Below are positions 28,338 to 37,126 of a stretch of 64,000 nt of DNA, piece after piece. The notes under the pieces are model-generated. The model had not been told where the DNA came from, made no database searches, and saw only the letters and a list, made by a program, of their open reading frames with translations. The position numbers were made by a program, and so were the translations under genes. Source of the stretch: Candidatus Binatia bacterium (GTDB lineage Bacteria; Desulfobacterota; Binatia; HRBIN30); assembly GCA_937925685.1 (NCBI GenBank), contig CALAMI010000007.1, positions 186,001-250,000 on the forward strand, written 5' to 3'. Positions within the stretch are counted from its first letter, which is position 1. Each line of letters begins with the position of its first letter.

Positions 28338-29273
28338 TCAAGCAAACGCGGGAATTACCCGCTCGGCAAATAACTGCGCAGGCTCGCGTGTATCGCGGCC
28401 AAAGAATTCCATGACGAACATCCTACACCCAAGTTCGACGTGGGCACGGATACGGTCGATCACCCGCTCAGGACTTCCGGCAATCGTCAACGGCCCTGGC
28501 GCCCCCATGTGGCCGCCGTAAATAGCTTGTGCCTTCTGTAATTTTGCCTCCGCCTCGGCTTCGTCAGAGCCAATGACAACCAGGCACTGTTGCGAGATAG
28601 TCAGCGACTCCCATGAGCGGTCTACACGGGCGCAATGCTCACGCAACAGTTGAACTTTGCGTGCTAGTTCGTTTTGGTTCACCGCCAAGTTATTCCAAAT
28701 GTCTGCATGCGCAGCCACGAGGTGAAGAAGAACGCGCTCTCCACCCCCGCCGATCAGCAGTGGAGGGTGCGGCTGTTGCACTGGCTTGGGCTCGCAAAAC
28801 GCGTCGCGTGCCGTGAAGTGTCGGCCCTCGAAGGAAACTTGAGGCTCGGTCCAAAGCCTCTTGATCAGGACGGTAGCCTCCTCCAACTGCTCCAAGCGGC
28901 GTCGCAAAGGGGGAAAGGGGTATCCGTAGCCCTCGAATTCCATTTGGAACCACCCACACCCTAAGCCGACTATGACCCGGCCGTCGGAAATCTGGTCCAG
29001 CGTTGCTGCCATCTTCGCGAGCAGTGCGGGATTCCGGAAACCTACTGGGCTCACCAAGGTACCAACCCGGACGCGCTTGGTTACCGCGGCCACGGCCGAG
29101 AGCGTTGTCCACGCTTCCAAAATGGGCAGGCTCGGCATTGGCACACCCAATAAATGGTCGTTGAGCCACACCGAGTCGAACCCCAACAAGTCGAATGTTT
29201 CTGCTGCTGCTCGGGTTTCCTGCCAGCTCCGCTTAATTTGTGGCAGCGTGATGCCGAAGTGTATGTTCCCCAC
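28338..29273 (-). CDS. LLM-class F420/flavin-dependent oxidoreductase
   Basis: The protein has 311 residues from GTG 29273, chosen because GAGGAGG lies five bases upstream and the family N-terminus (GNIHFGITLPQIKRSW) starts there; the longer frame to 29306 runs through the ribosome site. Family blocks: FDLLGFDSVWLNDHLLG, VTKRVRVGTLVSPVGFRNPA, AATLDQISDGRVIVGLGCGW, PLLIGGGGERVLLHLVAAHAD. It is the first gene of the unit with sppA, and diverges from uvrA across 149 bp. Similar proteins often reduce or oxidise with F420. Substrate unknown. Confidence 0.9.
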   Translation of the reverse strand: MGNIHFGITLPQIKRSWQETRAAAETFDLLGFDSVWLNDHLLGVPMPSLPILEAWTTLSAVAAVTKRVRVGTLVSPVGFRNPALLAKMAATLDQISDGRVIVGLGCGWFQMEFEGYGYPFPPLRRRLEQLEEATVLIKRLWTEPQVSFEGRHFTARDAFCEPKPVQQPHPPLLIGGGGERVLLHLVAAHADIWNNLAVNQNELARKVQLLREHCARVDRSWESLTISQQCLVVIGSDEAEAEAKLQKAQAIYGGHMGAPGPLTIAGSPERVIDRIRAHVELGCRMFVMEFFGRDTREPAQLFAERVIPAFA

Positions 29274-29422
29274 ACGCGCCTCCTCTAATACGGCGGCAGT
29301 TAGCACACAGAAGCGAGGTGAAGAAACAGGTCTGCCATTTTGCTGTTCGGTATCGCACGCCAGCCCCAGGCACTGGCTTGACGCGCGCCTTCGGCGCCGC
29401 GAGTTTCTCCACTAGCCGCACC

Positions 29423-32257
29423 ATGGAGCAGGACATTGTCATTCGTGGGGCACGCCAACATAATTTGAAGAACATCGATGTCCGCATCCCTCGCCATCGA
29501 CTTGTCGTCATTACCGGAGTCTCCGGCTCCGGCAAATCCTCCCTCGTGTTTGACACTTTATACGCTGAGGGCCAACGACGTTACGTGGAGTCGCTCTCCA
29601 CTTACGCAAGACAATTCCTCGAACAATTAGAAAGGCCCGATGTCGATGCCATCGAGGGCTTGTCTCCCGCCATTGCCATCGAGCAAGCGACTTGGGGACG
29701 GAATCCGCGTTCGACGGTAGGCACAGTAACAGAAGTTTACGATTATCTCCGTTTGCTGTTCGCCCGCCTGGGTGTTCCGTACTGCCCACGGTGCGATATT
29801 CCGGTCCGCGCGCACTCTGTACAGCAGGTAGTGGACGAACTCCTGCGTCAACCCACCGGCACGAAGCTACAAGTTCTTGCCCCTGTGAGGCACGGCCCGG
29901 CGGCAGACGACAAGCAAGCGCTCGCGCAACTGCGCAAAGCTGGGTTCGTGCGCGTACGGGTCGACGGTGTGCTGCACGACTTGGACTCGTTGCCTTCCCT
30001 AGCAGGCCAACGCCCACGCGCGATCGAGGTCATCGTCGACCGTGTGGTCATCCGTGACGGTGTGCGCTCGCGCTTGGCGGATTCCATCGAGTTGGCGTTT
30101 CGGTGGGGCCAGGGCCGGGTGTTCGTGGAAACCCTCGAGGCGGGCGCTGACCAGGCGCCGAAGTCGTGGGCGTTCAGCCAGTCACCTGCTTGCCCGCATT
30201 GCGGCTTTTGCCTCACCGAGGTCACGCCACGGCTTTTTTCGTTCAACAGCCCGCAGGGGGCGTGTCCCGAATGCACCGGCTTAGGTGAGGTCAAGCGCTT
30301 CGATCCAGAGCTTTTGGTGGCAAACCCTGCTGCGTCTTTGATCGGCGGAGCAATCGACCTCTGGGGCCGTGTTGACCCTCGCACCCGCTTGGGAACGATG
30401 CTGCAAGACCTGCTCCGGAGCTTTGGAGTTTCCTTGGACACACCGTGGGAAGAACTACCGGAAATCGCACGCCAGGCGATTCTTTTCGGTCCTAGGCATT
30501 CTGCCGAGTCCCTCCGCGGGCCGAGGACTCAAGGCGGAGCTGTCTCCCGCCGCTATACAGGGCTTATCCCCACGCTCCAGCGCCGGCTCGCACGGGCCAG
30601 CGGCGGGGCCGAACGCCTGGCGCTCGAGAAGTATCAGCGAACCCAACCGTGTCCTACCTGCCGCGGGCAGCGTCTTCGTGCGGAGGCGTTGGCGGTACGG
30701 TTAGGCGGAAGAACGATTGCAGAGGTGGCGGACCTTCCCATTCCACATTGCCGCACCTTCCTTGCACAGCTCGAACTCGGCGAGGTCGAGCAACAAATCG
30801 CCAAGCCGATTTTGGGTGAGCTCGTCGCTCGGCTGCAATTCCTCGTGGAGGTGGGAGTGGGCTACCTCTCGTTGTCGCGTAAGGCGGACACGCTTTCGGG
30901 CGGAGAGGCCCAGAGAATCCGACTCGCAGGTCAACTGGGGGCCGCGTTGAGCGGCGTTTTGTATATTCTCGATGAGCCTTCAATTGGGTTGCACCAGCGC
31001 GACAACGAGCGCTTGCTCGCCATGTTGCGTCGCCTCCGTGACTTGGGGAACACCGTAGTCGTTGTCGAACACGATCGTGACACCATTGACGCTGCAGACT
31101 ACGTCATCGACATGGGTCCCGGCGCGGGAGCTCAAGGAGGAAAAGTAGTTGCCGCAGGGACACCCCACGAAATTTGTTCCCATCCCGAATCGTTAACCGG
31201 CCAGTACCTCTCGCAGCGACGCATGATCCCCGTTCCCCAACGCCGCCGCCAAGGCAACGGCAACTACCTCCGTATTGTGGGAGCACGCTTGCACAACCTC
31301 AAAAACATCGACGTCACGATCCCTCTTGGTACGATTACCTGCTTTACCGGGGTTTCGGGTGCCGGTAAAAGTTCGCTGGTGGCGGATACGTTGTATCCCG
31401 CACTCGCTGCGCGATTGGGGCAACGGCGACAGCCGCCAGGTCCGTTTCAAGAACTCACAGGGTGGCAATTCCTGGACAAAGTCGTCCAAGTCGACCAAAC
31501 TCCGATTGGCAAAACTCCTCGCTCCAATCCGGCCACGTACACCGGGGTCTTCGACGACATTCGCCACTGGTTTGCCCAGCTACCGGAGTCGCGTGCCCGA
31601 GGCTTCGGTGCTGGACGCTTCTCTTTCAACGTACCCGGTGGCCGGTGCGAAGGTTGCCGTGGCGAGGGGCTCCTCCGCGTGCCGATGCACTTTTTGCCGG
31701 ATGTCTTTGTGACTTGCGACCAGTGTGGCGGAAAACGCTACGGGCGCGAGACGTTAGAGGTACGCTACAAAGGCAAAACCATCGCGGATGTTCTCGCCCT
31801 TACCGTAAGAGATGCTCTCGACTTTTTCGCTGCCGTACCGCACATCCAAACCAAGTTGCGGGTGTTGTTCGAGGTGGGTCTTGATTATCTCACCCTCGGT
31901 CAGCCGGCACCGACTTTGTCGGGTGGGGAAGCCCAACGAATTAAATTGGCCAAGGAACTCACGCGCAAAAGTCACGGGAAGGCGCTGTACATTCTCGATG
32001 AACCCTCGACCGGTTTACATTTCGAGGACGTTCGCCGCCTTGTCGACGTGTTGCATCGCCTCGCCGACGGAGGAAACACTGTGGTCATCATCGAGCACAA
32101 CCTCGAGATCATCAAGGTTGCTGATTACGTCATTGACCTCGGCCCTGAAGGGGGCGAAGAGGGTGGCTATATCGTCGCCGAGGGTCCTCCAGAAAAAATC
32201 GCCCTGACCGAGGGATCCCACACCGGCCGGTACCTGAGAAGCTTGTTGCCGGCATGA
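29423..32257 (+). CDS. uvrA: Excinuclease ABC subunit A
   Basis: The protein has 944 residues from ATG 29423, the standard UvrA N-terminus (DIVIRGARQHNLKNIDVRIP); a frame extension of 35 residues is discarded. Two ABC modules: Walker A GVSGSGKSS near residue 31 and GVSGAGKSS near residue 642, with signature LSGGEAQRIRLA and LSGGEAQRIKLA, each followed by a Walker B (LYILDEPS). Zinc modules CPHCGFC..CPECTGLG and CEGCRGEG..CDQCGGKR are present, and the insertion domain contains CPTCRGQR. It recognises DNA damage with UvrB in nucleotide excision repair. No Shine-Dalgarno is obvious. It diverges from the LLM gene. Confidence 0.97.
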   Translation: MEQDIVIRGARQHNLKNIDVRIPRHRLVVITGVSGSGKSSLVFDTLYAEGQRRYVESLSTYARQFLEQLERPDVDAIEGLSPAIAIEQATWGRNPRSTVGTVTEVYDYLRLLFARLGVPYCPRCDIPVRAHSVQQVVDELLRQPTGTKLQVLAPVRHGPAADDKQALAQLRKAGFVRVRVDGVLHDLDSLPSLAGQRPRAIEVIVDRVVIRDGVRSRLADSIELAFRWGQGRVFVETLEAGADQAPKSWAFSQSPACPHCGFCLTEVTPRLFSFNSPQGACPECTGLGEVKRFDPELLVANPAASLIGGAIDLWGRVDPRTRLGTMLQDLLRSFGVSLDTPWEELPEIARQAILFGPRHSAESLRGPRTQGGAVSRRYTGLIPTLQRRLARASGGAERLALEKYQRTQPCPTCRGQRLRAEALAVRLGGRTIAEVADLPIPHCRTFLAQLELGEVEQQIAKPILGELVARLQFLVEVGVGYLSLSRKADTLSGGEAQRIRLAGQLGAALSGVLYILDEPSIGLHQRDNERLLAMLRRLRDLGNTVVVVEHDRDTIDAADYVIDMGPGAGAQGGKVVAAGTPHEICSHPESLTGQYLSQRRMIPVPQRRRQGNGNYLRIVGARLHNLKNIDVTIPLGTITCFTGVSGAGKSSLVADTLYPALAARLGQRRQPPGPFQELTGWQFLDKVVQVDQTPIGKTPRSNPATYTGVFDDIRHWFAQLPESRARGFGAGRFSFNVPGGRCEGCRGEGLLRVPMHFLPDVFVTCDQCGGKRYGRETLEVRYKGKTIADVLALTVRDALDFFAAVPHIQTKLRVLFEVGLDYLTLGQPAPTLSGGEAQRIKLAKELTRKSHGKALYILDEPSTGLHFEDVRRLVDVLHRLADGGNTVVIIEHNLEIIKVADYVIDLGPEGGEEGGYIVAEGPPEKIALTEGSHTGRYLRSLLPA

Positions 32258-32373
32258 CCGGGAAAACCCATCGAAGGACGAGAGCCTTTGTCGAGGGAGA
32301 CCGTACCACGCTAAGGTGTGACAGACACACGCATCGCCGTGGCTCAAAGGCAGCCTGACTGATGGAGAGGATC

Positions 32374-33579
32374 ATGCAATCGCGACGCCGGATTTACATG
32401 GATCATCATGCCACGACCCCCGTGGATCGGCGTGTCCTGGAAGCGATGCTACCGTTTTTCGCGGAAAAGTTTGGCAACGCTGCCAGCCGTCACCATCCCT
32501 ACGGGTGGGAGGCTGCCGATGCCGTCGAGCAAGCGCGCACCCAGGTGGCAAGGCTTCTCAACGCTCAGGCGCGCGAAATCATTTTTACCAGCGGAGCCAC
32601 CGAAGCAAACAACTTGGCCCTCAAAGGGGCCCTCGAGTTTTATGCCGATCGGGGGAATCACATTGTAACCGTGGCCACGGAGCACAAGTCTGTCCTAGAC
32701 GTTTGTGCGTACTTAGAACGTACTGGCAAAGCCGCGGTCACATACTTGCGCGTCGACCGCCACGGTCTCGTCGATCCCGACGATGTACGGCGTGCTCTGA
32801 CACCTCGCACCGTGTTGGTTTCCGTGATGCACGCCAATAACGAGATCGGGACGATCCACGAACTCATGGAAATCGCGCGTGTCGTAAAGGCAGCGGGCGT
32901 GCTCTTGCACACCGATGCGACCCAAAGCGTAGGGAAGATTGCCGTCGACGTCGAGTCACTGGGTGTCGACCTGCTCTCCCTGAGCGGGCACAAAATTTAC
33001 GGACCCAAAGGCGTAGGAGCATTGTACCTGCGCAGCCAGAACCGACGCGTGCGGTTGATCCCGCAGATACACGGCGGCGGGCACGAACGGGGACTACGCT
33101 CCGGCACTTTGAACGTGCCCGGAATCGTTGGGCTCGGGGAAGCATGTCGGATTGCCGGCGAGGAAAGAGAAAGTGAAGCGCAACGTGTGGAGGCGTTACG
33201 CGACCGCCTTCACGAGGGGTTGATCCGAGAGTTGGACGAAGTGGTGTTGCATGGCCATCCCATCCGCCGCCTGCCGGGCAATCTGAATGTGAGCTTCTTG
33301 GACGTCGACGGCGAATCGCTCCTTTTGGCTCTAACAGACGTGGCCGTCTCTTCCGGCGCCGCCTGCACCTCGGCGACTCTCGAAACCTCGCACGTTTTAC
33401 GCGCCATTGGGGTGGACGAGGATACGGCGCAGTCGTCTATTCGGTTCGGACTCGGGCGCTTTAACACCGTAGACGAGGTGGATTATGCCGTCGGCCGCGT
33501 GGTCGAAGAAGTCAAGCGCCTACGCGCCCTCTCCCCTCGCTACGCTGCTCGCAAACGACACAAACCCCCGAGGCCGTAA
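32374..33579 (+). CDS. Cysteine desulfurase, IscS/NifS family
   Basis: The protein has 401 residues from ATG 32374, with GGAGAGG upstream (an ATG at 32362 overlaps it). PLP enzyme of class V: K207 in [11 protein letters not shown] is the Schiff-base lysine, ATEHKSVLD supplies the active-site His, and C331 in [17 protein letters not shown] is the persulfide cysteine on the long, IscS-type loop. It delivers sulfur for iron-sulfur clusters and thionucleosides. It is followed after 121 bp by an IscA-type carrier. No IscU or regulator gene is adjacent. Confidence 0.95.
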   Translation: MQSRRRIYMDHHATTPVDRRVLEAMLPFFAEKFGNAASRHHPYGWEAADAVEQARTQVARLLNAQAREIIFTSGATEANNLALKGALEFYADRGNHIVTVATEHKSVLDVCAYLERTGKAAVTYLRVDRHGLVDPDDVRRALTPRTVLVSVMHANNEIGTIHELMEIARVVKAAGVLLHTDATQSVGKIAVDVESLGVDLLSLSGHKIYGPKGVGALYLRSQNRRVRLIPQIHGGGHERGLRSGTLNVPGIVGLGEACRIAGEERESEAQRVEALRDRLHEGLIRELDEVVLHGHPIRRLPGNLNVSFLDVDGESLLLALTDVAVSSGAACTSATLETSHVLRAIGVDEDTAQSSIRFGLGRFNTVDEVDYAVGRVVEEVKRLRALSPRYAARKRHKPPRP

Positions 33580-33700
33580 GGTGTTGCCATGTCCGTAGAT
33601 ACAACAATACTCGCGAAGAGCCCTTGCACCAGAACGGCTTCGAGCACTATGGGTCGTCTGTGCGGTTAAGGTTTCAGTTGTGAACCAAGGAGCGCCAAGC

Positions 33701-34024
33701 ATGGCTATCACCATTTCGCCACGTGCCGCAGATCGGATTCGGGAGCTGGTACGGGAGGCCGGCAACTCAGCCCTGGGCTTGCGCATCAAAGTTGTTGGCG
33801 GAGGCTGTTCGGGCCTGCAATATAAAATGGATCTCGACACGGAACGCAGCGGAGACAAAGTTTTCACCCATGGAGATGCCCGGGTCATCGTCGATCGGAA
33901 GAGCTTTCTCTACCTCAACGGAACTGAACTGGATCACAACGATGGTTTGATGAACGCCGGTTTCACTCTGCGAAATCCCAACGTGAAGCGGACTTGCGGC
34001 TGCGGGGCGTCCTTTGCGGTGTAA
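33701..34024 (+). CDS. Iron-sulfur cluster assembly A-type carrier (IscA/ErpA/SufA family)
   Basis: The protein has 107 residues from ATG 33701 (AAGGAG eight bases upstream). The three conserved cysteines are C36 in GGGCSGLQY, and C99 and C101 in RTCGCGASF, which bind iron or a cluster. VDRKSFLYLNGTELDH is also a family block. It carries nascent clusters to apoproteins. It lies 121 bp downstream of the cysteine desulfurase gene on the same strand and may share its transcript. Subtype IscA versus ErpA is not resolvable here. Confidence 0.95.
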   Translation: MAITISPRAADRIRELVREAGNSALGLRIKVVGGGCSGLQYKMDLDTERSGDKVFTHGDARVIVDRKSFLYLNGTELDHNDGLMNAGFTLRNPNVKRTCGCGASFAV

Positions 34025-34254
34025 GCACACTACGGGGGTCGTCATGTACGGGCCAATCCAATGGCCAGGAATGTTTGCCAGTTGCGCCACTCCAACCGAT
34101 TCAAGGAGGGGCAAGTTCTGGCTTGCCACAGCAGTAGCCGGCTCTAAACCCATGCAGCGGTGGTCTGGAGTACAACCGGCACGCAAAACTCAGCGAGCCG
34201 TTGCGAATGTTCGTCGCCACTGGGAGAGCGTCCCAGGTAAAAGGAGGCAGACCG

Positions 34255-34620
34255 ATGCCGCAAGTGCACAGCCAGCATGAAAACTTCACCCACCTGTTGC
34301 AACCCAACGCATTGCTGCCTTCGCAGTTTTTTGCGGCCCTCAGACGACGGTGGGAACACGAGCCGGAGCGACGTCTCCTGGCTGCGTTGCTGCTCGATGC
34401 GGTTGAGTGTTTCCAGAAAAACCTGTTTGCCCGCGATCGGAGAAAGCGGCAGCTGTTTTTAGAGGCCGAGCAATGGATTGCATCGAGTGATCGGACTTGG
34501 CCCTTCTCCTTCGAAAACGCCTGTGAACAGCTAGAACTCAACCCAGACTACGTACGCAAAGGTTTGTTGGCTTGGAAAGAGGCCCAACTGGCCAAAGGCA
34601 TGGGCGAAACCTCGCGGTGA
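34255..34620 (+). CDS. Small protein of unknown function, 'PFSFEN' family copy 1
   Basis: The protein has 121 residues from ATG 34255, which has AAAGGAGG seven to eight bases upstream; the 18-residue longer frame is rejected. A conserved core shared with the gene at 55009-55554 runs LLPSQFFAAL, ERRLLAALLLDAVECFQK, RRKRQLFLEAEQWIASSD, TWPFSFENACEQLELNPDYV, ending RKGLLAWKE. The last part (FSFEN..L.L....VR) looks like a helix-turn-helix: a DNA-binding or adaptor role is a guess. Soluble and highly charged. Neighbours (iscA-like, sppA) give no clue. Confidence 0.8.
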   Translation: MPQVHSQHENFTHLLQPNALLPSQFFAALRRRWEHEPERRLLAALLLDAVECFQKNLFARDRRKRQLFLEAEQWIASSDRTWPFSFENACEQLELNPDYVRKGLLAWKEAQLAKGMGETSR

Positions 34621-34818
34621 GTTGGCCTCGACCCAGAAGGGGCGCGAGGGCAACTTGCGGAGCGGGAGGTTGAACGGCTTCGCTTGATGAACTCGCCACC
34701 CCACGCGGCCCGCTTCATTTTGGGGTGTTGTCGCGGTACAACGGCACCGCCCCTCGAGCGCTCGGCGGAAAACGACTTTGCATCGTGAAAAGAAAAGCCA
34801 TTTGCTAAACGATCGGGT

Positions 34819-36474
34819 ATGGTTTGGCGGCTGTGGCTGGGAGTGCGGCTGGTGCTTCATTGTGTCGCGGAAGCCCTACGTTGGCTTTTCGGGAGGAAAC
34901 GTCCCTTCGCCTTCTTGCGGATCACCCTGCGAGGAGAACTGGCAGAAACAGCCCCAGCCGGGTTTTGGAGCACGGTCCATCCGAGGACGTTCGCCGAGTT
35001 GGTAATCGCTTTGAACTGGGCGCGCAACGATGAGCGCATCCGAGCCGTGTTCGTTCACTGTGAGCAAGCCGTATTGGGTTGGGCCCAAACCCAAGAACTC
35101 CATCGCAGTCTCATGGCACTGCGGCAGGCAGGGAAACGGGTGTATGTGGCACTCGGGCAAGCCAGCACGCCTGAATACGTGCTGGCAAGTGCGGCAGATC
35201 AGATCTTTCTCTCCCCTGCCGGGTCACTTGCGCTCGCGGGGCTGAACGCTGAGGTGTGGTTTTTCGCGCGGGCGCTGGCGAAGCTCGGAATCCAGCCCGA
35301 GATTGTGCAGGTGGGCGAGTACAAAACCGCTGCAGAGGTGTTCACCGCCACCCAGATGTCTGCGGCGCACCGTGAAGCCACACAAGCCCTGGTTGACGCC
35401 ATCCTGCACACAATCACGGAGGCTGTAGCTAGAGGCCGGGGATGGGACGTCGAGCAGGTCAGGGAGCTTCTGGAGGGTGGGCCGTACGATGCGCAGGCGG
35501 CGATGGGAAATAAGCTGGTAGATGCGCTCGAGGATCCCACGTCCGCAGAAGCCAAGGTTCTCGAATACTTAGGCCTAACGCAGAGCCAGGGCATCGACTT
35601 CCACGCGTACACTCACCGCCGCGCGCTCGAGCTGCGACGCCTCTGGTGGCGCTACCGGGGGCAGCACATCGCCGTGGTCCACATAGCGGGGTCGCTCTTC
35701 GAGAGCCCTATTGCGCACTCCCGCATCGCCTCGCTGCTGCGCGATTTGGAGCAGCTCAAAGATGCGGCCAACGTGCTTGCGGTCGTTGTTCGGGTGGCTA
35801 GCCCGGGCGGTTCGGCCTTTGCCGCTGACCGGTTGTGGCACGCGCTTTTGCGGGTGGCGGAAAGAAAGCCGGTGGTGACATCGTGTGGTGACGTTGCTGC
35901 TTCTGGAGGTTATTACGTCGCCCTCGTCGGTAAGCCGCTTTTCGCGGAAGCTACGAGCATCATGGGATCCATTGGCGTGCTGAGCGGAAGGTTCGTTCTG
36001 CGAGAGTTTTACCACTGGCTTGGCATCGACAAGGATCGCGTGGTCCGAGGCAAACACCCAGGACTCACATCGGATGTTCTCCCCCTGACACCCCAAGAGC
36101 GCTCGCTCCTCGAGAGGCACGCGCAAAGTTTTTACCGACGTTTTCTCGAGGTCGTCGGCATGGCCCGTGAACTCAGCGAGCAAGAGGTGGAAGCCTCGGC
36201 ACGGGGGCGGATTTGGAGTGGCACGGCCGCGCTGGAGCGCGGGCTTATTGACGCCCTAGGTGGTTTAGAACAAGCCCTCGATGCCGCAAAACTGCTGGCT
36301 GGCTTCGACCCGAAGACGGCCCTACCCATCGTCCACTATCCACGCCCGCGGCCAGTTTGGCAATCGCTTCTCGAACGCTTGCAACCAACCCCTCCGATTC
36401 CGCTACCGCCAATGGGGTGGTCTATCCCTTCGGAAGTCCTCGCTTGGATGCCTGTGCGGTACCGCGTTTACTGA
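34819..36474 (+). CDS. sppA: Signal peptide peptidase SppA, long tandem-domain form
   Basis: The protein has 551 residues with an N-terminal hydrophobic segment and two S49 domains. The catalytic Lys is expected in the N-terminal domain, in VQVGEYKTAAEVFT near residue 173, and the catalytic Ser in the C-terminal domain, in GDVAASGGYYVALVG near residue 362. This Lys-Ser split across the domains is the E. coli type SppA arrangement. RVASPGGSAFAADRLW and SIMGSIGVLSGRF are S49 blocks. It clips residual signal peptides in the inner membrane. ATG 34819 has no clear Shine-Dalgarno. It is the second SppA-type enzyme in the window. Confidence 0.92.
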   Translation: MVWRLWLGVRLVLHCVAEALRWLFGRKRPFAFLRITLRGELAETAPAGFWSTVHPRTFAELVIALNWARNDERIRAVFVHCEQAVLGWAQTQELHRSLMALRQAGKRVYVALGQASTPEYVLASAADQIFLSPAGSLALAGLNAEVWFFARALAKLGIQPEIVQVGEYKTAAEVFTATQMSAAHREATQALVDAILHTITEAVARGRGWDVEQVRELLEGGPYDAQAAMGNKLVDALEDPTSAEAKVLEYLGLTQSQGIDFHAYTHRRALELRRLWWRYRGQHIAVVHIAGSLFESPIAHSRIASLLRDLEQLKDAANVLAVVVRVASPGGSAFAADRLWHALLRVAERKPVVTSCGDVAASGGYYVALVGKPLFAEATSIMGSIGVLSGRFVLREFYHWLGIDKDRVVRGKHPGLTSDVLPLTPQERSLLERHAQSFYRRFLEVVGMARELSEQEVEASARGRIWSGTAALERGLIDALGGLEQALDAAKLLAGFDPKTALPIVHYPRPRPVWQSLLERLQPTPPIPLPPMGWSIPSEVLAWMPVRYRVY

Positions 36475-37126
36475 CGTTTCCGCAGGGCATGCCGAAGCTA
36501 AGTGGCAACCGGAAGCTCTTGGCAATAGCCTTCCCCCAAACATCGCACTTTTGCCGGGTGGCAACCTTGGTTGCAACTCGCGAGGCTCTAAAGCGTCGCT
36601 CGAAGAAGACGGTACCCTACCCTTCTCTCGGTCCTGGCGGCGCGCACGCCGGCGGTTTGTCACCCTCCTAGCACCTCCGCAGAGGTGTCTCAGCCCGCCC
36701 TGGTAGCGCTTCACTCGTCCCACAGTGTCCACCGGCAACGGTCTCTCTAAGTTGGTTGAAAACCTTATTTGCTTTTGCCTCGACCGGTAGCCACCGGCCA
36801 GCGCTGCAACTAACCCTCTTTGGCTGCAACCGTTGTCCTCGCATGTACTCGCAACCATTCCTGGCTCAACTAGCCCCCATTCCCCGTTTCACTCAGCTAC
36901 TGACCCGCTGAATCACCCACAGGGTCAACCCCTACGCACAAATTTTCGGCGAAATTCCCGGGACTTATATGAGAAATCCGGCGACAGTGGCGGCGTCCCC
37001 TCGCGGGGGGCTTGCTTTCTCGTGCAGGCCGAGGTAGTTGCTGACCGTCTGGTTTATATCTTTCGGTTTATATACTGTGGTTTATATCTATCGGTCTGGA
37101 AGGAACGTATCGGTGGAGTTGTCCCG
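36475..37126. other. Upstream region of the mevalonate-hopanoid operon
   Basis: These 652 bp hold no convincing gene. The mvaD frame is open leftward to 36833, but that part has no family similarity and reads as untranslated DNA. Several small hairpins are present (for example CCCC-TCGC-GGGG near 37006). The last 80 bp carry the three GGTTTATAT repeats described separately. The operon promoter should be in this stretch. Confidence 0.55.
37051..37092 (+). promoter_or_regulatory. Three tandem 14-bp repeats (GGTTTATAT) upstream of mvaD
   Basis: GGTTTATAT occurs at 37051-37059, 37065-37073 and 37079-37087, exactly 14 bp apart, with related spacers (CTTTC, ACTGT, CTATC). They are AT-rich in otherwise GC-rich DNA and end 34 bases before the GTG start of mvaD. 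They could be tandem operator sites for a regulator of the ten-gene operon, or contain its -10 element (TTTATA or TATACT at 37071). Confidence 0.6.

Noticed and set aside
36950-37050. Cobalamin or other riboswitch before mvaD
   Set aside because: A small CCCC-GGGG hairpin exists but the conserved B12-box or other known motifs are absent.
36833-37126. N-terminal extension of mvaD by about 98 residues
   Set aside because: The extension has no family match, and the repeats plus a good ribosome site lie inside it. The conserved protein starts at 37127 or 37139.
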